This document shows positions 45,280-57,300 of a DNA stretch of 64,000 nucleotides, in pieces. The stretch covers positions 29,651,249 through 29,715,248 of the forward strand of contig OZ038423.1 of the NCBI GenBank assembly GCA_964036155.1. Direction: 5' to 3'. The notes under the pieces were generated by a model that saw only the letters and a list, made by a program, of their open reading frames with translations, was not told where the DNA came from and made no database searches. The translations under genes were made by a program, and so were the position numbers. Each line of letters begins with the position of its first letter. Positions within the stretch are counted from its first letter, which is position 1. Origin of the DNA: Diploscapter coronatus. Lineage: Eukaryota > Nematoda > Chromadorea > Rhabditida > Rhabditidae.

Positions 45280-46587
45280 TCAAATAATTTGTACGGATAA
45301 ATGATAGTTGTTGAGATCTTTATTTTTGATAGGAGGCATTCCCGTGTGCGGAATGGTTATTCTTTCACTGAAATACCCCCTTCCGACTATTGTAATGTCA
45401 AGTCTAATTCGAAATGCACTTTTTAGATACTTTATTCGAACTTCAAAGAGCTTCGTTAGATTTTCTGTGAATTGATAAATCACGTTTTTGCTCCTAAAAT
45501 GATTGTTTACAATTTATATCTAATAAAATTTTCATGACAATTGTCCTAGCTTCGATTATTACGCATTCATAATTTAGAAAACTTACAAAAAAGCATGAAC
45601 AGTTTAGAGTCAAATTTTATGAATAATTTCCTTACAGTGTATTGAGACTGTCGTTATGTTTCACCTCAAAATGACATCTTCCATCCAAAACTTTGTCTTC
45701 GATATAGAATATGTTATTTCCTTGTTTCAAAGTATCGAACATAATGTTCATCGTTGGTATCCTAGCTGGTGATAATACCTAAAGCTCATGTTTGTATGAT
45801 TATTTAGATCAACTAGATCCACTTACAAATTTGCATCTTGTCAATTGTAGAGATTCAAGATCTGCGAGATGATTTGCTACCACATCATTTGTCGCGGCTG
45901 AGCATGGATTGTCGCATCCACCACAATTTGATTCAACACTTTCCTCAGTTTTTACTTCAATAGTTTCAACCCTAAATTTAATACCGGTTTTAATAATCAA
46001 AATGAATGAACTTGCAGAAATTGCTCCTTTGCCCATTCTTCAAAGATTTTCTTATCCTGAAATTGTGGCTTCATAGCGTTAGCCATTTCGTAAAATTCAT
46101 CTAGAGTTTTGCTTTATCGTAATATTTTTAAGGCAATTTATAGGGGAAATTTTACCTAAGGTTGGGTTCGTTTCAAGGAGAATTCGTAGAATTTTTCGAA
46201 ATACTGGTTGTTGAGCATTAGTAAATTCGTCGATCTAAAAATTTTCTTATATAAATTTATTTTTTGGCTGTTAACCGAAGATTTATCAATGGAGAATTTC
46301 CACTGTTTGAATTTATGCCCAATTTCGCGTTTCATTGAAGAAGCAATCACGTCGACACCCGCAATCTTCTCGCTCAAAGATAAGTTATCCATTTTCCACA
46401 ATGCAGTCACCAAATTTTTATGTTCGTTGTTCAAATCTTTGACAAAATCAGGTACTTCTACGCCATTCTAAATATTTTCCCTACTTTAAATTTATTATCT
46501 TTAAGTTACCAGAGAAACTGTGCCACTAGTGGGGTTGGATGATTGGTGAAAACCATTACTAGAACTACGTGCATTTTTATCAGTCAT
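45280..46587 (-). CDS. unrecognised 311-residue protein
   Basis: I do not recognise this protein. Exons (minus): 46587-46510, 46467-46276, 46234-46156, 46100-46016, 45971-45827, 45778-45636 and 45493-45280, all phases consistent. The N-terminus is Ser/Asn-rich. Residues 27-145 are charged and probably helical (DFVKDLNNEHKNLVTALWK, QFQDKKIFEEWAKEQF). A small CGGCDNPC cysteine cluster follows near residue 160. The C-terminal half looks beta-rich (RCHFEVKHND, VIYQFTENLTKLFEVRIKY, LDITIVGRGYFSERITIP). No signal peptide or membrane segment is seen. Intron 4 fits only with a GC donor (CT|GCAAGT). It lies 182 bases upstream of rab-28 on the same strand, but the X-box in the gap argues for separate promoters rather than an operon. 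Confidence 0.75.
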
Positions 46588-48303
46588 TTTTAGCTAATAA
46601 AACTAGGAATATTTCTATAAGAGGAAATTTAGAATAGTCTCTAAAATGACAGCATAGAACAAGAAAGAGTCAGCATTGGAAAATGCATGTCGAAATCGAA
46701 AGGCGTTATTTCTCAACAACCAAAATCGACATGTCTAGTCATGATAAGGCCATGCGTAAATATCGCGAGTGACATTAGAAAGTTGAACTACATTTGTTAT
46801 TTGCCACTCATTTTAATTTTCATTTAGTAACGAACGTAAATTAAATTTAACTTTTTTTTAATATTCATCACGAATTTATCAGAACGAAATTTTACATAGC
46901 ATAATATATTCTATTGTCAATGACTGATCATTTGAGACGAAATAAATTGTACGGATATACGATGTGCGGTAGTTAGCGCGTTATTTGCATCATTTTTCAT
47001 ATATCAATTTCAGTCTTCCGTTGCAGATAAAGTAATATCTCGACTATTCAAAACGATTTATTTACTGAAAGAATTCTTAAAGTGTTCAACAAAAATGTTA
47101 TGCTTTTTGAAAGACCCGATTGAATGAGAAAAAATGTGAAATTTGAGAGAATAAAGGGAGGAAAATTGGAAGTAAATCCAATAAAATTCCTTCAATATTT
47201 TCAAGTAAACGAGAAATGAAAATGGACATGAACGATATTTGCTGAGGACAAACAATGGCAAATATCCCGCGAAGACGGTTCGATCTACACAAAGTTATGG
47301 ATATTGAAACTGGACTCGAAACAATAGTAAGCTAAGGCGTCAATGCTTGATATTTCTAGAAAATATTATCAGGCAAAATTATCCATTCATTTTTTCAAAT
47401 TTCATATTGGCGAAATTTGAAAGGGTAATGATTTTCTTCGAAAATTATTCATACATTTGAATAGCAGTATTGATGCCTTCAGAATAGGTATCATTTAATC
47501 ATAAGAGCTTATGGTTTATGATTAATCGATAATTTTGTCAATTGACATGACAGAAAGCGATACTCTCACAGAACTGAACGAAATGTGATAAGAAAACTGA
47601 TTGAGGAGAGGGGGCTGAAGAGCTAGGAAATCTAAACATGAAGCTTGAAGAATGAGATGATATCATGATTGAGTTGGATAATTGGATGAATGATTAAATT
47701 AGTGAAAACCCGCTAAGCGGAGAGAGGACAACTCGAAACTCAAACTCAAACTGAACGGGAAACAACGAAGGAGATATTGGAAAGGATCAAGAAACCCCTT
47801 TAGAAAATTAAGAAACCGAACCGAAAATATCAATGTTCCATGATAAAAAATGTTAAAGGGCCAACAAATCTCACTTTAGAGATTCAATATTTTCGATTCG
47901 GTTTTACACAGACTTGAATATGATGAATGATAGACGTTAGACATTTGTGGAGGTAGATAACCATGAAATGGAAGGGGAAAGGGAAATGAGTCGGCTTAAA
48001 TCGACTGTCGATGGACGGAAAATGAAAGAATTGCCAGGTTTAATTCAGCAACTGGTGACTGTCGTCGATGGAAGCATCACGTTAGAGCCTGTAGAGGAAC
48101 TGCTTGAAACTAAATTGCACGATTCGCTATTCACAATTTCCCAGGAAAATGCTCAATTTTAAGTATTCAAGCTCTATTCCATAGTCAAATTACACTACGT
48201 AATTATCTACTCCCAAATGTCTATTCTAAAGTCCATTACTTCCTTTCAATGCTCAAAAATGGCCTCTCACACTCGAATTGATGATGACCTACTTGTGTTT
48301 GAA
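46588..48303. other. intergenic stretch upstream of the 311-residue gene
   Basis: It lies between the start of the 311-residue gene and the 3' end of the FOXP gene. One plus-strand frame (47947-48162, 71 codons) has no family or splice support. The rest is AT-rich without a recognisable feature. Confidence 0.45.
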
Positions 48304-51300
48304 TTAGACGGTACCTGGTCGTTCTTCTTCAGGCTCTTCCTTCTTCGGCATCATAAAGCCGCTTTCCGCAGAGGCCGCTGCTGATAGTATCGATAGAGGA
48401 TTCTCCGTAGATGTCGCTAGAATTTCATTCATACTATTCAGGAAAGAAGAAATCTCTCCATTAATATTTTGGAACACGTCTTCTTTTTTATATTTCTAAG
48501 ACCCTTTAAGAAAATCGTTTTTATCTTTCTTGTCGTTATGATAGGATAGAAATAAGAGAGTTTGACCCAAAAATTTCCAAAATTTCTCTTACCAAGTAAA
48601 GATAGAACCCGCTCGAGCCCTCCATTAATATCAATTTGTTGCCTTCCATCCCTGGCTTCCAGATATTGTTGTTCCAACAGACCCAGTGCTCCTCCCTCTT
48701 CGATCATTCTCTGAGCCAGAGCCTGTAACTGTATCCAACATTCGTCTTGCTCTTCCAACTATTTTCAACCTCTTCAGAATTTTCGATGTGCTGCCCTCCA
48801 TCCCCATTTCCTCCAGCTCCTTTCAAACTGCCCACAGACACAACACTGCCGCCTGAAGTAGTGGCTCTTTGCTGCCTCCTTCGGTAGAATTCCGAATCGT
48901 CCACAGTCCACACGGCTCCCTTCACATTCTGCTCCACTCGCTGGAAACATTTGTGCAGACTCAGATTGTGACGAACGGCGTTCTGAAACAGAATAATTTT
49001 TATTGAAAATTATATAGAATATATAGAACAGGCTCAAATTCGATCATATCGCCTTCGAAAAATAAATCTGATATCACACTTTTTAAATTTGGAAAAGAAG
49101 CATCTTCTTGATTTTCAATCATATTCAACCAAAAGTCACAATGAATACCTTCCAAGTGGCAGCATTCCTCCGGAAATATGCAAAAGTGTCAGTGAACCAA
49201 TTATAAATTTCATTGAGCGTCAGTTGACAATCTGCAGATTCCATAATGGCCTGTCTGATTAGAGATGCATAGGTGTAGGGAGGCCGCACATCATTCGTTC
49301 GGTAAAAATCACTGAAATAATTATCATTTTCAGAAAATCGAAAATTTTAAGGAACATTTTGAATTTCAAAGTCGGCAGTTAATCTCTAATAGCCTCTTGG
49401 GAATTTCATTTTTTTTTTTAAATTTCAGACTATAATTTTTATTAAGGAATGCTTCTCAAAGATTTCTAAATGGCAAAAATAATTCGTATCTTCATTGATC
49501 TCACTTTTTCATCGTAAGATTTCTTCTGTCGAATATCCTCCTGTCTTTCCATCGTAAATTCAAAAAATCATACCGATTTTTAGCTATGTCAGCAGCGATC
49601 GGTAGTACAGTTTTGTCCGACACCCTGCTTCTCCTAGGAGTGAACGATTTAGGGTCGATGGAGAGAGGGCCGCTGCCCCCAATCTGAGAGGGATTCACTT
49701 CGACGGGCGTGAGTGGGTGGGCGGAAAATGCGGAGGTCGATTCTGTTGGAGTGGGCGTCTGAAATAACCAGATATCATCCTCTTCATGTTATTTTTGCAA
49801 ATTTTAATATAGCTACGGTATCATTCATCCCTCTTATTATTTTTGCAATGGCAGGTTTCCCTAATCCACATATTTCCTTTGAAAGAAACAATTCAGCAGA
49901 TTTTATGTTCCCAGGTAATCCATAAATTAGTCATTTTTAGCTTCAAATCATCAAAAGGGGGATGTCCTATTACAAAGACAAGTTGATGTTGAAAATAGTT
50001 TTCTAATAAAATCAGGAATTCATGAAACTATGTAAAAAAGTAGAAAGTCATGAATAAATTGGCTTTAGTTTCATCATGTTTCTACTCTTTTATAAATCTT
50101 GGATTAAGCTTCATAAATCCCTAAATGAAATATGAAATTTTAGTTTTTTGTAAAAAGATGTAGATGTTTGTTTGAATGAATAAAAGCACATGAGCGTAAG
50201 GTAATTTTTGTATTCTTATTTGCCTTCAATAACTCATTCAATTCGACTAATCTTTTGACTTGTGATTGTTTGCGATAATGTGAGATGAGAATACAAAAAG
50301 CTGCACAACTCATGAGAATCAGCTACAATCTGTCGCAATTAATTTATTTCTCCTATTTTCTGCTTCAAATCTGCTCAAATACAAATTATCAGAGTTCATG
50401 CTCCATAGCCAATTGCATTTGTATAAGCTCTCTTTACATCTGCAATTATTAATGAGTCAGATAAGCGGATTGATGCTACACAAGGGGAGGGATTATGTTT
50501 ATCTGCTTACATCTGAAGATAAGGGATTAGGGCCTTCAGAGGCCAGGATGATATCCTGAGCGCCGATAAGGAAAATATGATAAGTCGGGAAATTGAGTGT
50601 GCAGTTGCAAAGGAAGAGCAAAAACGTAGTAAGAAGTTCATAACACATGAAATTGTAGTATATCTACCATGAAATAAGCTATTTGTACGCATTGTTTTGT
50701 AGACTTGATTATAGCAGTTGCACCTTAAAGAAAACTTTCGGAATTATTTCACTCGTAAATTAATCACATTTCTATGAGCATGTATTCTCTCATGGATTAT
50801 CCGAAAAATGACTGATTCTTTAATTATCGTCGTTTATGGAGGATTTTCTTTTTCACTAAAACAATGAAATGGGGGACTTATGCAAAAGTTCGAAATAGTC
50901 CCCAATGATTTGGGAGACAATGTTTGTTGAGTAATACGGTAGTCATACAAACTTATGGACAGAAGATCAAAAGAAGAAGGGTAGAAAAGAAAGAGAAAAA
51001 GGGCACAAGAAGGGCAAATCAAAGCAGTGGGCTGCTGCTGATTGCGATTGTAACATTCACACTCGAAAGCAGGTCATTTCAACCCTGACAAATCGATAGT
51101 CAATTTTTCTTCTTCTTCTCATTTCGAAAGTTGTCATTTGAAAAGCGCCTGTCATTTGTTTGATTGTCTAGACAGCTAACTGCTAACTGAGGTATTTCAA
51201 CATGCAATTTGCACATGAACGAATGCCGTATCCGTGACGTCTTAGCATATCCTATGCTAATGCATTGCATAGTTATGTTCGCATTGTTGTACAATTTGTA

Positions 51301-54300
51301 TACGCTATCAAAGTGGCAGTGTTTGGAATTGGAAGTGTAACAAAGATTGATAAGCGCTGCAGAGGCAGAGAGGGAAGGACGCATCATTTGGAATCATTCC
51401 TGGCAGTGATCATATCAGTGATAGTAGCTGATTGTCGATTGTGAGTGGAGAGGCACATGATTCTGCAGACAGGCAACTTTTGAAGAACGCAGAGACAACT
51501 AATTGATTATGTGCTCTCCACTCTCCAATCAAAACGATCGCGTGACTTTCCCGCTTCATTTCAAATGTCTCATACTCTATTGAGAACAGAAGCGAAACTA
51601 ATAATCAAACAGAATATCCGAAAGAGCAGGAAAGAGGGGGTGAATCTTCCTAAGTCTCTAATCCCTTTTTGCAATAGTCATCCTTCCCTTCTGGTATCAA
51701 CAGTCAAAGTCAAGAAAAATAAAATGATCGCAAAAAGAATGAATTATAGTTACACAATTGGAATAATGAATAGCGAAAATTCTATGTGTCTAGGATAAAC
51801 TTGGAATTTTTCTGTAGATAATCTTAGACGAGATCCTTATGACCAAAATTAGAAAGTTCAATTATGAATTTACAGAACGCACCAAAATAATGAATCCCTA
51901 GAGATAGTTCTTTCAGGTGAGGCAAGGTTAATTTGGTATCAAAATAATCAGCTCACCGAGCTGCACACATTAGTACCCAGATTGTCCTACCTTACTCTTA
52001 CCCTACCCTCTCCAGATCCATTTTTCAGCTTTTTAACCCTCTGCTGACATACTTTAAAAGTCTGCAATAAAACAAAACTTAAATTTTTCATTCCTTGGAC
52101 TATGATTGTGTAACCTCATGATTTTATATCATAAACACCCGAATATCTCATTTCCTATAGCCTCAAGCTCAGATACAAAGTGGCATAAACTTTTGTGCAC
52201 GATGTTTAACCTGAATTTTGCTACATTTCCGCTGATAGCAATTGATTTTCTCTATTTTCCTGCAGTTTCAAACCCGATCAGATCAACAATCTCCCTTTCC
52301 TCTCAATATTTTTGTTCACGTCCCCCTCTCTGCTTTCTAAACACAGCCAACAGCACACGCAATTCTCAATTCGCAATTTGCAGCCTTTCCTTCTCCCTTT
52401 CTTTCTCATAATATCTCTTTTCTGCTTCTCTGTGCTCTCCTCTAATGTGTCCTCTCTTCATTTGTTTATTCACACTATCGATTTGTTTGGTCTGTAAGCA
52501 AAATAGACGAATTGCGCATCTCGCAAATGGCGGCCCAATCACAAAACACGCAAATGTTTGGAAGATGGAAGGAGATAATGTAAACATGAGAGAGCATAGG
52601 AAGGAAAATTATGAAACTCGGATGGGATACTGCATGGAATATTTGAAAAGAGAAATGGAAGGCGTACCTGTAATTGTTGCTGTTGTTGCTGAGGCTGAGG
52701 AGGTGGAATAGAAATAACCATGGGTTGGTTGGAGAGTTGGGACTGAGCAAGGGACGGAACTGCTGAGGCCGTTGGAGTTACCAAATTGGAAAGTGACTGG
52801 GAGGAGTGCAGAGTGGCTATTGGAGCTGGTAAGGAGGACGTCTCTTGTTTGGGCGAGTGGAGGGGAGACAGGTCCGACTGAACTCGAAACCATAACACTT
52901 TTAGATAATGCAATATACAGGGCCGTTCGCAAATTTAGGCGTCTCTTTCTTTTCCCAATGGGCCTATGCTATATCTGCCGCGATCATCTCGCCGTCTGCG
53001 TTCCCTCCTCGAAATTCGGGGTGAAGCGAGCAGGCGAACAGAAAATGGGAGAAAGAAAGAGACGCCGAAATTCCGATTCTCAATTCCGAAAAGTCCTGAC
53101 GCAATCATATTGTCAACTAGTATTTTGGGAAAATGGAACACCAACTATGAAAAAAAAACCAACAAGATGATGGTCGGAAGAAATTACCATATTAAAGTTG
53201 AAATGCTTAGCCATTTTGAAATGAGTAAATTTATGGTACCTTGATATGCCCCAACGTAGGCGTTGTCGTGTCTGGACTAGGTTTCATATGCAAGTGCTGC
53301 ATCATGGCCTGTAACCGAGTTCGTTCCTTCGTCAGTCGATGCTCCAAACTCTCCACCAACTCGATTTGCATCTTCATATCATTTTGAGATCTGAAGGTCA
53401 CTTTATTTGTAAAAGAATTCTTTACAAAAAATAATCACTGATTAACTACGTTGGAAGAGTAAGGAAATTTATTGAACTTCATAGAGGCAATTTGAATAGT
53501 GGAAGACATTATAACATGATATATGATGAAATAGTATTGAAGGGAAACTGTCTGAGGTGTCTTGCCTCCGATTTGGCTATTTCCGCACCGCAAGGGTATC
53601 CTGATGTGTAGATCGTGATTCCGAAGTCAGAAAGTGCTGATGTGTGCAATCCTTCGAGCTGAAAATTCCGAAAAACCGCTTTCTCTATAGAGAAAGTGTA
53701 TGCTAATGCCGAATCTCAATCTTGCATACTATTTCTGTATTGAGCTGAGCGGTTTTCGGATTTTACAGTCTGAATTCCTGCACCTCCGAACTTTTTGACT
53801 TCATAATCTTGATCTACGCACCAAAACACCCTTGTAGTGCAATGATCAGGTAAATCGAAGGCAGATACTTCAGAAATTTTCCTTGTGAGATAATTATTTC
53901 GTTGAACATCTCTACACTATTTCCCTCATGTATCATGATGCTATAAGGTTATGTAGTTTCTAAATGCCCTCATGAATAATGATCTCCGTGTATCATCTCA
54001 ACTTCGATACTCATATTCCTTGCCAGAATCATTATCACCAACAGCATCAAAGTTGTGTTTCGATGATGATTTTATGCCTGTGCTTGCATGTTTCCCTTCC
54101 AATGTAAATGCTGTCAGCTTTGGTTGTTGCGATTTATCTTTCTGCTTGCCTCTGTTTCTATTTTATGCGCATCTGCTGCATTGTTTTATGTACAGTTTAC
54201 GTGTAAATTGACAGAAAGAGATTCCATTCGAAAAGCAGGTGTAAAAATGCATTCGCTTGTGAAGATTGTGAACAGGCCGGAAATTGCTAGACAGCAAGAG

Positions 54301-57300
54301 AGATAGGGAGATGCAGAGAGAAAGGCAGAACAGACAGTGTCGTGTCATTTGACTGAATGCTTGAATGCCTAGGTGACAGATCGGCAAAATGCTGATTGCC
54401 CGTTTAGATGCAAATCGATTAGATAAGCCATGAAATTCCCCTCTCTTTTGGATGGAAATGCAAAAAGGCAGCGGCAATGCCTGTCTGCTGCAGTTTCTGT
54501 GCGACAGTCACTTTGATCCCTCGATCATTATCGATTTCGAACCTCGTATTTCACACGTACAGCATAAAGTGCAAATGAAATATCTAACAAAAACTATTGA
54601 CAATGAGAATCGTACAGTTTCGATGAAAAGATACAAAACTGGGACAAATCGAAACTTTCATCAGTTTCTTGTTTATTTTTGTAGCATTGTAGAGTTGATT
54701 TAATTTTAGACCGCCATCCAAACAAATTCGTAATTTCCGACTGGAAAAAGTATTGAATGTTCGTTTCAGGTTTATTTGCTATTTTGCTGCGCGTTTGGTT
54801 TGTTGCAATTTGTTGTTTTCCGAGTTTCCCTTTCCAATTTCTGTTTCTGTTTTCTGCTTCTTTTTCTCGATTCCCCGGTCCAGGCTGTGAGAGTGCAGGT
54901 AGGAAAGAGACAAACTCATAGAGAAGAGGGGAGAGGGGACAAAAATATCATATGTTGCGTGTTGGCAGTTGGTTGGAAGGAGAAAAGATATTCGTGACAT
55001 AACGCAAAACGAGAAAGAATGGGGAATGAGGAGAGAATAGAGAGACAGAGTGAATTACTAATGGAAATGATAAGATAGAGGTAGTTTTGCATGTAAACAT
55101 CCATCCCGAAGAACTAGAAAATATGCATAAACTAGCACTGGAAATTCAAAATCAGAGCATATGAAAGAAAAATCTAGGTAGGAGTTTCGCATCATTCTGA
55201 TCTCACTTTTGGAGAACATCCCGATCATGAATTGTCCAATTTCTAAGTTTGTCAACAATTGTCAGCCGATTTGCGATCAGAATTGTCTCCCTTCCCTGTT
55301 ATCGATCGAATTTGCTTGTCTTTCTATCTGTCTGTTATGTTCTGCTGTCTGTGTATATGAAGAGAGGTCGCGTGACGAGAGAGTAAGAGTGAGAAAGCAT
55401 TGCTGAATGGGAGAGAATCAGACGGAAAAGACAAACTGTTGACATAAATTGCAAGCAGAGATGCAGCACTGCTATTGCAGTCTTTACCTGCCTCGTTTTT
55501 GATAGCGTTGCACGTCATTCTCTCCTTCTTCCCCCCTCCTTCGAGTATTTCCCATTCCCCATTTTCTCCTCTATCTATTTTCTGTTGTCGCATCCCAAAA
55601 ACTACTCCAACAAAGCGAAAAATGACAAAACGCAAAAACAGAGGCGCACACTGCCTCTATCGCCTCACCCCTTGCAGGGAGAATTCAAAAGACGACCCCC
55701 AACAAAACTGCTGATAGTAAATAATAAATAATGCTGAAAGAAGAAGAAGAAGAAAAATGAGACAAACAGAAAATCGAAATAGATTGGGAAAGGGGTAATA
55801 AAATGGAAGAAGGAATCAAAGAATTTGATCGACAAACTGCTTAAAGGACGTACCGTTCATCGACAGCCGAATGAGCCTGTTGCAGGTGCGAGAGGAAGGA
55901 AGAGTAGTTGTCACAGGGCTGGTTGCAGTCCCTCCAGGTGCACAGATTATGTTGCCAGAGGGGATGTGTGGTGGATGAAGTCGAGGGGAAGGGCGAGAAG
56001 TCGAAAGTCGACTGAAAATGGTATAATAAACTGAGTGCATCTTCAGTTAATTATCCAAAAAAAGTTTGGAAGTGAAAAATCCATCTATTTTGGCCAGAAA
56101 ATGTATTCATTTTTAGAATTAAAGAAAATGAACTTTATAAAATGTGAAGTAGACGTTTCAGATGAAAAGTTTGGCTAAAATATTTACTAGAAAAATATAA
56201 TAACGGTCAAAAGTGGAACCGAACAGGGTTCCGTTCGGATGTCTACATTTCTTATATGGAAACGATTAATATTGAACCTTTGAGTGAGTTTCAGGCTTTT
56301 ATCTCCCATGCATGTGTGACAAGTTTTAGCTTGACTATTTAAGAAAAGTCCATAAAACTTTCCAGAATATCATACATGGTTCTATAGCTTTTACCGTTTC
56401 ACTCTAGTTTAATTCGTCTAGCCAAGTAAATACTATAACCTGAGGCAACGAAGGTAGCAGAGGGAGAGGCAGCCCTAGGAGCATTGACTGCAACAGCCTC
56501 TGAGTGGCGTCTGTGGAATTGGTAGAGGGCAGGGAGAACGATGGGGTCGCCAGAGTATTTCTGAGCTGAGAAGACAAACGCTCCTAAAATAGTATTAATC
56601 AATAAGTAATTTTGTAAAATTTCTCGAAAGCTTGAAGTCAAACTAATCATTCCACTTTTTCTCTTTGTGGGTTCTATCAGATGAGATGTACTCTTGCATT
56701 GCAGCGGAAACAAAAGTACAACTTTGAAAAGAGAAAGGGGCATGGAATGATGAAATAATTACAATATTCATTGTAAATAACCATAGAATAATATTTATCT
56801 TCACCTCTAAATGCTCTTTTAATTCGGAAAATACAAATGTGATTTTGCACGTTTTCTGATAACTGATTATAGTAATCATTCATCTATTATTTGGCAACGT
56901 TTTGTAGTCGAAGTAAGGAGGTGTTTATTGTAGAAAGACAAAGATAAAGGAATTCTTAGTTTTCAGGGGATGTGGATAAGCTACAATTTGGTTGAAGGAT
57001 GAATGACTAATCGAGCAGGGCTAAGGAATCAAGAAAAAGGGAACAGAACAGGGCAAGGAGAAATGTGCAAATGTGCAAGATAACAAACATCACACTGTCC
57101 CTGCATCAGAGGTGAATATATGAAAATCTTAATAATAAAATATCAGCAAATATTGCGTGATATGTAAATTATTTGAAGACTTTTGTTTTCTTTTTAAATT
57201 GTTATTATGCAATTCAGATGAAAGCTTAGTATGATCAGCAGATTGAGTAAACCAAACTAATTGTTGCAGATGATTTTCTAGCAAGTCATTCTTCTTTACG

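Noticed and set aside
45097..46587. Operon of the 311-residue gene with rab-28
   Set aside because: The 182-base gap would allow it, but a well-placed X-box in the gap suggests rab-28 has its own promoter, and no SL2-type signal can be recognised.
47947..48162. 71-codon plus-strand frame starting with an acidic segment
   Set aside because: No family resemblance and no splice context. It lies just beyond the 3' end of the FOXP gene, where untranslated sequence is expected.
53570..53680. Protein-like minus-strand frame preceded by TTTTCAG, considered as an extra FOXP exon
   Set aside because: It lies in one arm of an inverted repeat, is unlike FOXP, and the zinc-finger and zipper exons already join in phase without it.
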